A stretch of 64,000 nt of DNA from Austropuccinia psidii (lineage: Eukaryota; Basidiomycota; Pucciniomycetes; Pucciniales; Sphaerophragmiaceae), in contig JALGQZ010000018.1 of assembly GCA_023105745.1 (NCBI GenBank), positions 15,943,773 through 16,007,772 of the forward strand. The letters are read 5' to 3'. The notes under the pieces are model-generated. The model saw only the letters and a program-made list of their open reading frames with translations, was not told where the DNA came from and did not search any database. The position numbers and the translations under genes were made by a program. This document shows positions 48,146 through 58,788 of the stretch, one piece after another. The first letter of the stretch is position 1, and every line of letters begins with the position of its first letter.

Positions 48146-48163
48146 TTTGGGGGCCCAGCCGTG
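48146..48163 (+). promoter_or_regulatory. Primer-binding-site region of F
   Basis: TTTGGGGGCCCAGCCGTG directly after LTR2. The E counterpart at 56947-56930 (minus) reads CCATG for CCGTG, a CpG transition. Confidence 0.7.
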
Positions 48164-48367
48164 ATATTTTACCTGTGACATATTTTTACTCCTTTTAAAT
48201 CTTTTTTCTTATATTTAAAAATTTAAAAACATATAAAAAATACTTATACTTCAAAAAATCCATAAAAAATAACTTTTTTTCATATTATAAGTGAGGCTTA
48301 TATTTTTATTTCTTTTTCGAAATAACCTTTTTTTTACTTAATTAATTGGCTTTTTCATTAGCTTTAG

Positions 48368-49280
48368 TGTCTGACAACGTGGTAAGACAAGGAAACATTG
48401 AAACAGCCTCAACAGTAACCATCATTATCCCTGCCAGTACTGTTAATTCTGATCATAATAGTACTGTTATTGTGACTCAAAATAACCAGCCTGAACCAAT
48501 ATCTTCTGAATTAATTAACTTGGACATAAGTAATACCCTTCAGAAAGCTAAAAATTTGGCCAATAGTAAGTTTTTGACGTAAAAATACTATTTTAAGCCT
48601 TTTTTAACCATAATTATGCCTTCAACCAGGTCAGGAGCCAGCTACAACCCCTCAAGCAGCTCCCAAAAAGGTAATAGACGTGATTATGGCAGAAGCCAAC
48701 CAGGTACAGAAGGAAAAGGGTCAGTTGATGACTTCCAAACAACTAAATTGGGTCATTCTGAAGCTGATAATACTATTTTACCTTCAAAAAGAGCTGACAC
48801 CCGCCACAACAAGCCTCTGTGGACATATACAAAGCCAGCCACAGTGCATACAACAATGCACTTCAATTCAAGGAGTACCAGATCCTTGCAGACCTGTGGA
48901 AGAATTGCATGAATTCTTACCTGACAGTAAGAAAATTCTTGGGCCATCCCAACACTTGCAAATTGCTCAATGGATGGCATCCATTGATGGAGAAGAAAAA
49001 CATGATGCTTTTGACACTAGAATGGAGGAAAAACAACCCTCCACCACCCAAACCAGTGTCAAAAACAGCCCCAGTGGCCAGCAGCAGCAATTCCAACGTG
49101 AAAAAGCAGCCAAAAACTCCAAACAAGGGCAAAGGGAACGCACCAGCCCCAAAACCTTACAGCCAGGGCTACAGAATCCCAAAGATTCAGCAGGATGCCA
49201 TGGAAAATGTATTTCAGATGGCCAGAACCATGATGGAATTACAGAAGAAGGAGGAAGCCAGATTAAGGTTCCAGAAATGA
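48368..49280 (+). pseudogene. F ORF0: cassette exon plus gag-overlapping frame (frameshifted)
   Basis: Exon 2 is 48368-48565 (198 nt), after acceptor AGCTTTAG and before donor GTAAGT. Intron 48566-48629 (64 nt) ends AACCAG over the gag ATG. Exon 3 continues to 49280 (KKEEARLRFQK). One extra C near 48798 (ACACCCGCC, against ACACCGCC in E) breaks both ORF0 and gag. Downstream residues (LLNGWHPL, KKQPKTPNKGKG, MENVFQMARTMM) match the intact E copy. Confidence 0.55.
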
Positions 49281-50317
49281 TTTCTGACATATTTGATTCC
49301 ATCCCAGAGTTGTATAATGCTATATATGACGTGAAAAAACATCTTTCTGATAAAAATGAAACCATTTGTAACAACATTAAAAAAAAAAACCTGAGTCTGT
49401 GCCAAATTAATGAAACACTTATGTGTTTTGAAAAAGTTTTGAGAACAATTAAAAATTCCAATAATGATAATTCTTCTAACAATAAAATAAATGAACAATC
49501 TGCCATTATTAAAGAATTAACAGATAAATATTCTAAATTCAATATTGATGACATAATTGAAACAAGAATTAAACAAGCCATAAATATTATCAAGACAGAT
49601 AACAAGAAAGTCCTTGATGACATTTCAAATTCATTCACTGAAGTAAAGACATATACCATTGCCTTGAAAAAGTGTTTTGATGCTTCACAAGAAGAAGTAT
49701 CAAAATTATCAATGAAATTGAATCAAGTCACTGCTGATAATACAAGACAGACAGAGTTATGGCAAGAACTGACACATAAGGAAGACATGTATAAAATTGA
49801 AGTAATAAATTTAATACAAAGCTTCCAACATGAATACAGAAATTCCCAAAGGTGTAGCAACAGTAAAATGAATGACATTGAACAAATACTGAACACCTTA
49901 CCAAGAATGTCTACACCTCTAAATCAAAATGAGGGCACAAGAATTCCAAATCCACAAGTATTGGATCCTGATAATTCACAATTAAAAAATGAATTATCCA
50001 CTTCTTTTCATAACTTGGAACCATCAATGGGCCAAGCACTCTTGAAAGAAGTTCCAAAACTTAAAGAATAGCCTCACTTCAATGGTGAAGGAGAGTATGA
50101 CCATATGGAATTCATTAGAGGTATTGACATGATCAAATAGGATTTTGAATTACCAGACAGATTGGTAACAGCCAGGTTTAACACCTTGTTTACCAGATCA
50201 GCTCACAGATGGTACATCAAAATAAGACAAGCACATGGACACCAGAGTTGGACTTGGTGGAAAACCCAAATCATCGACAAATGGGCAAATGATGCTTGGA
50301 GGTTTAAATTTGATTTA
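48616..50317 (+). pseudogene. F gag (N-terminal, helical and capsid start)
   Basis: Starts MPSTRSGASYNP at 48616. It is frameshifted near 48798, then open to a TAG at 50069-50071, with a second TAG at 50138. The helical middle (49300-49900) and the capsid start HFNGEGEYDHMEF and [10 protein letters not shown] follow. It departs from the E sequence after GGTTTAAA near 50317. Both TAG stops are shared with the E copy. Confidence 0.85.
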
Positions 50318-50402
50318 TGGATATGGCCAAATTGCCATATATTGGACGTGGCATGGATATTCCATATGGAAGTCCAAGGGGATGAATTGCCATGGTTGTG
50401 AC
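50318..50402 (+). other. Filler sequence at an internal deletion junction of F
   Basis: About 85 bp joining gag to RNase H, replacing roughly 2.3 kb (compare E 54766 to 52440). It matches neither side of the E copy. Such filler is typical of end-joining or template-switch repair; I could not place its origin. Confidence 0.6.
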
Positions 50403-50848
50403 AGTCAGATGGAATTTCTATGCCTTGTCTGGGCCTTGGAGAAATTGAACCTCCTCCTAGAGGGATGTGTTTTTGAGGTGATAACAGATTGTACAGCTGT
50501 CAAATCACTTTTAAACATGAAAACACCCAACAGACATATGCTCAGATGGCAAATAGCCATACAAGAATACAGAGGAAATATGACTATTGTTCATAAAGAT
50601 GGGAATATTCATAAGAATGCAGATGGACCAAGCAGATGGCCATTACCAAATAATATTGATAATCCTGCTTATGTGCCAGAAGAAGCTTCACCACAAATTC
50701 CAATAGAAGGAATAAGTGTTACAGACTTGAACACCACCTTCTTTGAAGAAGTCAGAAGCAGCTATACTCAAGATAAGAATTGTAGCATCTTTGCCAATTA
50801 CTTAACAAAGACTGTCAAGACAACTCTCTAATACATGCCTTGGATGCT
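50403..50848 (+). pseudogene. F RNase H fragment
   Basis: Plus-strand copy of the RNase H and linker region: [47 protein letters not shown], then the tether [17 protein letters not shown]. It stops at CCTTGGATG near 50848 and meets minus-strand integrase sequence, with about 2 bp of shared sequence at the join. Confidence 0.88.
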
Positions 50849-53800
50849 TATTGCTAAGTTCTTCAGATAACTCTACTTCAACAGCATTTTCTCCATGGAG
50901 GCCTTAATCACAAAAGGTCCTGCAAAGGAGTCTTTCAACTTTCTACATCCTTTGATGTTATTGAAGTTAGTGGTGGATACAAGTACTAGGTCCCCCACTT
51001 TGAAATCTAGAGTTGCATGTGATTTATCCCATTTATCTTTAGCATATGCAAAAGAGTCCTCCATGCATCTCACTGCATGCTTTCTAGCTTTGTCTAGCAT
51101 TCCTTTGAAGCTAGCAGCTGTGGGATGTATTTCAATTAAGTCTTTCCTCAAGGAATCTTGGGGTAACTTGGGGTTCCATCCTTTTTCTAGAATAGCAGGA
51201 GTCTGATTGGTGCTGGCATGGATTGATGTTTTATATGCTAATTCCAGTGCTGGCAACAGAGTACACCAATCATGGGTAAATCCATCACAATCTTTGAATT
51301 CAAGGCCATATGCACAAATTCTTCTCACCATGTCCTCTAAGGTTTGGATCATCGTTTCAGCCAGGCCATCAGTTTGTGGGTGGTAGGCTGTAGAGAAAGA
51401 CAGTTTAGTGCCAAATAATTGGTGAAGATTTGTCCATAGTGCTGAAGTGAATTTGGGATCTCTATCACTGATGATATTTGTAAATATCCCAGTCCATGAC
51501 ACTACTCTATTCCATATCAGAAGAGCTGTATCCATGGCTGTATCATCTTTGTGACATGGTAAAAAGATTGGAGTTTTACTGAATCTGTCCACAATTACTA
51601 GGCAAGCTTTATAGCTCCTGTCACCTCCTGGTGGTAGGCCAGTTACCCAATTCATATGGACAATTTCCCAAGGTCTGTTTGGTTCTTGGATTCTTATCAT
51701 ATTTTTAAGTCTTTTGCCAGTGGATTTATTTGACTTTTGGCATCTGTCACAGGTTTTGCAATACTATGCAACATCTTTCTGCCACATTGGCCACCATATG
51801 CAGGTCTTTACTTTCTCTCTTGTTCTGTCTTCAGGCAGATGTCCTGAAAAGGGACTATCATGGCATTCTTTCAGTACAAGATTGATTAATGACCTGTCTA
51901 CAACTGTCATGACACATGTGTGCTTGGTTCTGTGGTCAATTATACCATCCAGTAGGTGAAATCTTCCTTCATCATAAGATTTTCTCCATACTTCATCCAA
52001 GGCATGTATTAGAGAGTTGTCTTTACAGTTTTTGTTAAGTAATTGGCATAAGATGCTACAATTCTTATCTTGAGTATAGCTGCTTCTGACTTCTTCAAAG
52101 AAAGTGGTGTTCAAGTCTGTAACACTTATTCCTTCTATTGGAATTTGTGCTGAAGTTTCTTCTGGCACATAAGCAGGATTATCAATATTATTTGGTAATG
52201 GCCATCTGCTTAGTCCATCTGCATTCTTATGAATATTCCCATCCTTATGAACAATAGTCATATTTCCTCTGTATTCTTGTATGGCTATTTGCCATCTGAG
52301 CATGTGTCTGTTGGGTGTTTTCATGTTCAAAAGTGATTTGACAGCTGTACAATCTGTTATTACTTCAAAAACACATCCCTCTAAGAAGTAGTTTAATTTC
52401 TCTAAGGCCCAGACAAGGCATAGACATTCCATTTGACTTGCTCCATATCTGGCTTCAGTTGGTTTGATTTGCCTGGATATGAAACATATGGGTCCTTCTA
52501 CAGGCTTATCATTTATGATCTGAACTTGGTGAAGTGCAGCACCCAGTCCATCCCCTGATGCATCAATATACAGTTTGAAAGGCAATTTAAAGTATGGCAT
52601 CACCAAGAGTGGAGCAGTGGTCAATGCTGCTCTTAGAGACTCAAAAGCTTTGACTTTGTCAACAGTCATCTCAAACACTGTGTCTTTGTCACACAGCTTA
52701 TAAAGTGGTCTTGCTATGGATGCAAAATCTTTAATGTGTTGCCTGTAATATCCTGCAAAACCTAAGAATGACTGAATTTCCTTTTTATTCTGAGGCATGG
52801 GCTTTGATAATACTGCTGCAACTTTGTTTTTGTCAATTCCAAGGGACAAAGCAGATACAACATGTCCTAGTGCTTTAAGTTCTTTAAATCCAAAATGAAA
52901 TTTCTTCAAGGAGATTTTCATGTTTACTGATTGAATTTTTGTCAAAACTCTTGATAATCTGTACATGTGCTCCTCCCAAGTCTTTGAACAGATAATAATG
53001 TCATCAATGTAAATGATTAACCATCCCTCTGAGAGTTCTTCAGGGAAGATTTCATTCATCATTCTTTGGAAGTGTGAAGGTGCATTTTTGATACCAAAGG
53101 GCATCCTTAAGTATTCATACACTCCACAATGAACAATAATTCTCAAGTATTTTCTTGCTCTTGGTGTTATCACATTTTGATGGAATCATTTAAGGGCATC
53201 CATAGTGGTTATATACACTGCTTGAGATATTTGAGTAAGGGCAATTTGGATTTTTGGTATTGGGTATCTGTCTGGGACAGTGTAAGTGTTCAGAGCTCTA
53301 AAGTCCCCAACCATTCTGGATTTTCCATTATGCCACGCCACTATAACTGGTGTAGTTATTTCTACTTCCTCATTGTGGCCTACTTTTCTTATTACACCAA
53401 GGTCTAGAAGTTCTTTGATATGAATTTCTAGAGCTTCTCTTGATTTTGGACTTGCTGGATAAGCAGGTCTTCTTAAGAGTGGTGGATAAGGTCTCTCAAT
53501 GTTAAGAATGATGTCAACTTCATGACCAATAATTTCTCCTAGAGGTTCTTTGTCTGTAGCAAATGCTCCTCTGTGGTCATACAAAAGGGAAGAAAGTTCA
53601 TTTTCTTGTTTATCAGTCAGATGAAGGCTTATCTCAGCCTCATTTAACTGTTCAGACTTGAATTTTTCTAACTCTAAGCTAACTGGTGATACTTTGTTTA
53701 CTGTAATTTGTTTTTTAAATGGTAAAAAGGCAAATTTCTGGCGCTTATTGTCCCCAATTGTAAAGTATCTTTCTTTGTTATTATGTAAATCTATCCCATA

Positions 53801-54199
53801 CATGATTAAATAGTCATTTCCCAATATAAAATGGGTACTAGAGCAATTTTCCATAACAACAAATTCAACTGTGATCCTTAAATTCCCATTTATGTGTGGG
53901 AATATGAAATTGGTCTCAAAGATTCCCAATGCTTTCATTGGGTTACTTGCACTGTTGAATTTTATACCATCAATTGGTAACAATTGGTCTTCAAAATTTG
54001 GCACACAAGTCTTAAGAAAGGATTTTCCAACACAAGAGCAGAAGGCTCCTGGGTCAAGCAAAAGTTTGGTGGGCTTGTTGTCAATTACCACTTCTGTTAT
54101 ACAGGAGTTACCAGCTGTATAACCTTTTCCTCTGTTTGGTTTTGTCTTCATAAGTTGTGCATCTTGAACTTTTGATAAATCAACTTGACCATTGCTCAA
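50849..54199 (-). pseudogene. Element E pol: protease, RT, RNase H, integrase
   Basis: Same frame as gag, so Gag-Pol is one long ORF. The protease near 54050 shows LLLDPGAFCSCVGK: Pro replaces Thr/Ser of the catalytic D[TS][50 protein letters not shown] (near 53000). RNase [17 protein letters not shown] and [11 protein letters not shown]. Integrase: [22 protein letters not shown]. In-frame stops occur only at 53186-53188 (TGA) and 51764-51766 (TAG). A small indel near 50895 ends the frame. The C-terminal rest is absent here and is supplied only by the 45042-46305 copy. Confidence 0.9.
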
Positions 54200-56476
54200 T
54201 TGTGGTAAGTGGGAATAAGATTCCATGATGTCAAAAGTGGCATTGATATTTTCTATATCTTTTGAAGATTCAGAAAATATGGATGACTTATCATCTGAAT
54301 TGTCTTCAATTATGTCTTCTTTTTCAACATCTGGTTCCTTTTCAATGTCAATTTCATTGATTTTCCCCCTTTTTGGACATGTATTGGCTAAATGGGTGGT
54401 GCTTTGACAAATATGGCATTTTCTGACTGTATCTGCAGATTTATATTTAATATTACCAGAATTTTCTTTGGGGTTTTTGTCCACAGAATCTTTCCAAGGT
54501 GTATTAAACCTTGTTTTAAGATTCACCCTACTAGAACCAATTTTGGTTCTGGTGGTTACTTCTTCTAGTATATTGATAATATCCTCTGCTGAAGATTGTT
54601 CAGTAGTCCTGCTTTTGACAGCATGCTCTAAGTCACCTCCACATTGTCTCAGAATTTTTCTATGGATCATAAATTCTGACATGTCAGGATATAATGCCGT
54701 TAATCTGTCCTTTTGTTGGCAAAACCATGGTAAGGCTTTGTCTTTATCAGCATTAAATTTGGCAGATTCAAAGGCTGTTTCAACTTTAAACCTCCAAGCA
54801 TCATTTGCCCATTTGTTGATGATTTGGGTTTTCCACCAAGTCCAACTCTGGTGTCCATGTGCTTGTCTTATTTTGATGTACCATCTGTGAGCTGATCTGG
54901 TAAACAAGGTGTTAAACCTGGCTGTTACCAATGTTTCTGGTAATTCAAAATCCTATTTGATCATGTCAATACCTCTAATGAATTCCATATGGTCATACTC
55001 TCCTTCACCATTGAAGTGAGGCTATTCTTTAAGTTTTGGAACTTCTTTCAAGAGTGCTTGGCCCATTGATGGTTCCAAGTTATGAAAAGAAGTGGATAAT
55101 TCATTTTTTAATTGTGAATTATCAGGATCCAATACTTGTGGATTTGGAATTCTTGTGCCCTCATTTTGATTTAGAGGTGTAGACATTCTTGGTAAGGTGT
55201 TCAGTATTTGTTCAATGTCATTCATTTTACTGTTGCTACACCTTTGGGAGTTTCTGTATTCATGTTGGAAGCTTTGTATTAAATTTATTACTTCAATTTT
55301 ATACATGTCTTCCTTATGTGTCAGTTCTTGCCATAACTCTGTCTGTCTTGTATTATCAGCAGTGACTTGATTCAATTTCATTGATAATTTTGATACTTCT
55401 TCTTGTGAAGCATCAAAACACTTTTTCAAGGCAATGGTATATGTCTTTACTTCAGTAAATGAATTTGAAATGTCATCAAGGACTTTCTTGTTATCTGTCT
55501 TGATAATATTTATGGCTTGTTTAATTCTTGTTTCAATTATGTCATCAATATTGAATTTAGAATATTTATCTGTTAATTCTTTAATAATGGCAGATTGTTC
55601 ATTTATTTTATTGTTAGAAGAATTATCATTATTGGAATTTTTAATTGTTCTCAAAACTTTTTCAAAACACATAAGTGTTTCATTAATTTGGCACAGACTC
55701 AGGTTGTTTGTTTTAATGTTGTTACAAATGGTTTCATTTTTATCAGAAAGATGTTTTTTCACGTCATATATAGCATTATACAACTCTGGGATGGAATCAA
55801 ATATGTCAGAAATCATTTCTGGAACCTTAATCTGGCTTCCTCCTTCTTCTGTAATTCCATCATGGTTCTGGCCATCTGAAATACATTTTCCATGGCATCC
55901 TGCTGAATCTTTGGGATTCTGTAGCCCTGGCTGTAAGGTTTTGGGGCTGGTGCGTTCCCTTTGCCCTTGTTTGGAGTTTTTGGCTGCTTTTTCACGTTGG
56001 AATTGCTGCTGCTGGCCACTGGGGCTGTTTTTGACACTGGTTTGGGTGGTGGAGGGTTGTTTTTCCTCCATTCTAGTGTCAAAAGCATCATGTTTTTCTT
56101 CTCCATCAATGGATGCCATCCATTGAGCAATTTGCAAGTGTTGGGATGGCCCAAGAATTTTCTTACTGTCAGGTAAGAATTCATGCAATTCTTCCACAGG
56201 TCTGCAAGGATCTGGTACTCCTTGAATTGAAGTGCATTGTTGTATGCACTGTGGCTGGCTTTGTATATGTCCACAGAGGCTTGTTGTGGCGGTGTCAGCT
56301 CTTTTTGAAGGTAAAATAGTATTATCAGCTTCAGAATGACCCAATTTAGTTGTTTGGAAGTCATCAACTGACCCTTTTCCTTCTGTACCTGGTTGGCTTC
56401 TGCCATAATCACGTCTATTACCTTTTTGGGAGCTGATTGAGGGGTTGTAGCTGGCTCCTGACCTGGTTGAAGGCAT
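54200..56476 (-). pseudogene. Element E gag (two amber stops)
   Basis: The ATG at 56476 (MPSTRSGASYNP) opens 484 codons: a Gln/Ser-rich N-terminus overlapping ORF0, then a long charged helical region (about residues 215-400) likely to form a coiled coil. A TAG at 55022-55024 replaces the Trp of the conserved KEWPxFxGEGEYDHM block, and a second TAG lies at 54953-54955. The capsid region continues ([32 protein letters not shown]) to the zinc knuckle CHICQSTTHLANTC (CX2CX4HX4C, near 54415) and an acidic linker. It runs into pol without a frame change. Confidence 0.88.
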
Positions 56477-56724
56477 AATTATGGTTAAAAAAGGCTTAAA
56501 ATAGTATTTTTACGTCAAAAACTTACTATTGGCCAAATTTTTAGCTTTCTGAAGGGTATTACTTATGTCCAACTTAATCAATTCAGAAGATATTGGTTCA
56601 GGCTGGTTATTTTGAGTCACAATAACAGTACTATTATGATCAGAATTAACAGTACTGGCAGGGATAATGCTGGTTACTGTTGAGGCTTTTTCAATGTTTT
56701 CTTGTCTTACCAAGTTGTCAGACA
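55813..56724 (-). CDS. Element E ORF0: spliced, gag-overlapping accessory protein (intact from exon 2)
   Basis: Exon 2 is 56724-56527 (198 nt): acceptor TTAATTTTAG, donor GTAAGT. The intron is 56526-56463. Exon 3 (56462-55813) enters the gag region in another frame and stays open to KKEEARLRFQK. Exon 2 encodes VSDNLVRQENIEKAS...NLAN, and the junction gives SQEPATTPQAAPKK. Exon 3 has a hydrophobic stretch (WVILKLIILFYL), a LLNGWHPL box, a Pro/Lys-rich basic linker (KKQPKTPNKGKG) and a C-terminal helix YRIPKIQQDAMENVFQMAR. The GWHPL and VFxMAR parts recur in B, G and X. No known domain recognised; the basic linker suggests nucleic-acid contact. Exon 1 with the start codon must lie upstream, probably in the LTR or leader, and was not found. 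Confidence 0.55.
56463..56526 (-). other. Putative intron of E ORF0
   Basis: 64 nt, GTAAGT...AACCAG, phase 1. The acceptor occupies codons 3-5 of gag (ATG CCT TCA ACC AG). The same intron, same length, is at 48566-48629 in F. Confidence 0.55.
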
Positions 56725-56929
56725 CTAAAATTAATGAAAAAGCCAATTAATTAAGTAAAAAAAGGTCATTTCAAAAAAAAAATAAAAATATAAGCCTCAC
56801 TTATAATATGAAAAAAAAGTTATTTTTTTATGGATTTTTTGAATTATAAGTATTTTTTATATGTTTTTAATTTTTTAAATATAAGAAAAAAGATTTAAAA
56901 AGAGTAAAAATATGTCACAGGTAAAATAT

Positions 56930-56947
56930 CATGGCTGGGCCCCCAAA
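56930..56947 (-). promoter_or_regulatory. Primer-binding-site region of E
   Basis: The minus strand reads TTTGGGGGCCCAGCCATG directly inside LTR3. Confidence 0.7.
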
Positions 56948-58788
56948 TGTAAGGTGTGGATATGAAACTTTGATTAAAAATCAAGTACTTTTCCTGTCCT
57001 CAAAATTTGTATAAGGTAAAATTCTATTAAAAATAGTAAGAAATATTATTTTTAAGAGAAAACACGCCAAATGTATTGTTTATAACTTTATTAGTATAAA
57101 ACAATAATATTATAAAGATTTATTGTTTTACCAACAATAAAAATTTATCCAAAAATTACTCTACAAGAGATATTTTAAGGCTACAAAAGAAATTTCTTCA
57201 AGAGCAATTTCAATTGGAATTAATTGAGCAAAGAACTGCAAGCAATTAATTAAAGAACAAAGTCTTTAAAAGGAATATTAAAGAGAAAACACGCCCAAAA
57301 GTGACCAGAGTGAATTTGGAAACAAAGTGACAAAGTTAACAGTGATGGAAGATGCTTTAATTCACTTTTGGGGTGGTTCAGGGGTAAAAATGATTATAAG
57401 AGTTACAAACAATGATTATAATAATTTTTTCACGTGTTTTAAAAGGATTAAAATGATTAAAAAGTGGTGGTTGGAATCTTTGATTGATTGGTCTAACAGT
57501 GTTTAAACTAATTAATAAAAGGAAAAGATTCTAACATGAAGAAAAAAATGGGGCAAAGAAGACACTCTTTTATAGCCATCAATTCTCTTACTCCAAAAGT
57601 AAAATTTACTCTTGTCAGTCGTGAAAAACAGTCTGACAACAGAAAAGCCAATTATGGCATCATTGAACCCTGGTTTAGACCAAAAAAGGGCTGGTTTAAG
57701 CCATTTTTAGCCATTTTTAGCCATTTTAGACCCTTAAATCAGCCATTACTATAGCAATACCAGGCCTAGAGCCTTCAAAACACGTCAGAATGTGTGTCAG
57801 AGGCGTAGAAACCAGTTAAAACTGTTTTTATTATGATTGTTTTATCTTAAGGGTAGTTTTACCCTCTTGGCAACAGCTAAAACTACCCCAGTTGGTATCA
57901 AAACCTCATCATCAATTGAGTCCACAGACCCTGTAACTCAATTCCAGGCCAAAACTGATGAACCTCTGCGTGAATTTTGACATCCCACGCCTGTCAGCAA
58001 GGAATTTGGGGGTCTAGCTCCCCCTTAGAGCTGGAGTTCCTTTTCCCCCCCAAATTTAATCTTTCCAATTTATTTTTCCTTTAATTCCTCATCATGTAGT
58101 ATACTTATACTTTACATATGTAATTCAATTCAATTGTACAGTACAATAAAGTAATGATTGACACCTCATATGTAAATCAAAGTTCACTTATGTAATACAC
58201 GCGCACATTTTGACATTTCAATTGAATTCAATTGAAAATACTTAAATTCCTCATAGCTTCTAAACTAAACACAACACCTCAATTTTAACACAAAAATTGA
58301 TGGTTAACACCACATGTGGTGTGAATTAAGTTAAGGTTTTGAGGATTTTCAACTTTTGTATTGAAAATACGAGAAACTTAATTTAAGCTTATTTAGAGTT
58401 GAGTTACAAGAATTTCACTCAGAGGTGACCCCACCTGATTTTTTATGAGGAATCCAATGGTGAAATAAATTTTATATGTTTATTTATTGGATAAAAATTT
58501 ATAATAAATTTTATTTCACTTTTTTCCAAATTTATTTATTTTTTCACAATTTTGTTAAAATTTCATTTTTACTTAATTTTTTCAAGGACAAATGTAATTT
58601 TATAATTTCAAAATTTGATGTAATTTTATTTTTAAATTGCAATTAATTTTTTTTATTTTGAATATAACTTTATATTCATATTTTTATTTTTATTTTAATA
58701 ATATAAATAAATTTATTTTATTTATATTAATATGTTAATTTTGTATTTGTGGTCTTTTGGGTATATGGAATTACCTCTAAGGCTCACA
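56948..58788 (-). repeat. LTR3: 5' LTR of element E
   Basis: 1,841 bp, nearly identical to LTR1 and LTR2. The outer end TGTGAGCC at 58788 abuts the duplication gaggc. The U3 box ATACCCAAAAGACCACAA lies at about 58764-58747 (minus). Confidence 0.92.

Larger units (their letters stand above)
43188..58788 (-). mobile_element. Composite element E: minus-strand Gypsy containing an inverted partial copy (F)
   Basis: A 15.6-kb block with exact duplication gaggc at 43183-43187 and 58789-58793. The order on the plus strand is LTR1 (minus), integrase piece (minus), LTR2 (plus), gag (plus), RNase H piece (plus), integrase-RNase H-RT-protease-gag (minus), LTR3 (minus). The integrase segment 45338-46302 is present a second time at 50849-51813 in the same orientation. 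The copies are nearly identical, so the rearrangement is young relative to the rest of the window. Confidence 0.85.

Noticed and set aside
46306..50848. F as an ordinary nested insertion in E
   Set aside because: An ordinary insertion plus deletion cannot explain the second copy of integrase 45338-46302 at 50849-51813, nor the inverted join with 2-bp overlap.
54953..55024. Programmed read-through of UAG codons in E gag
   Set aside because: No typical leaky context, and the stops fall on positions that are Trp and Gln/Glu in relatives. Simple point mutation is more likely.
55434..56126. 230-residue ORF antisense to E gag (and its mirror at 48967-49659)
   Set aside because: Exact shadow of the gag/ORF0 coding region in both copies. 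Its hydrophobic composition follows from the complementary strand of charged helices.
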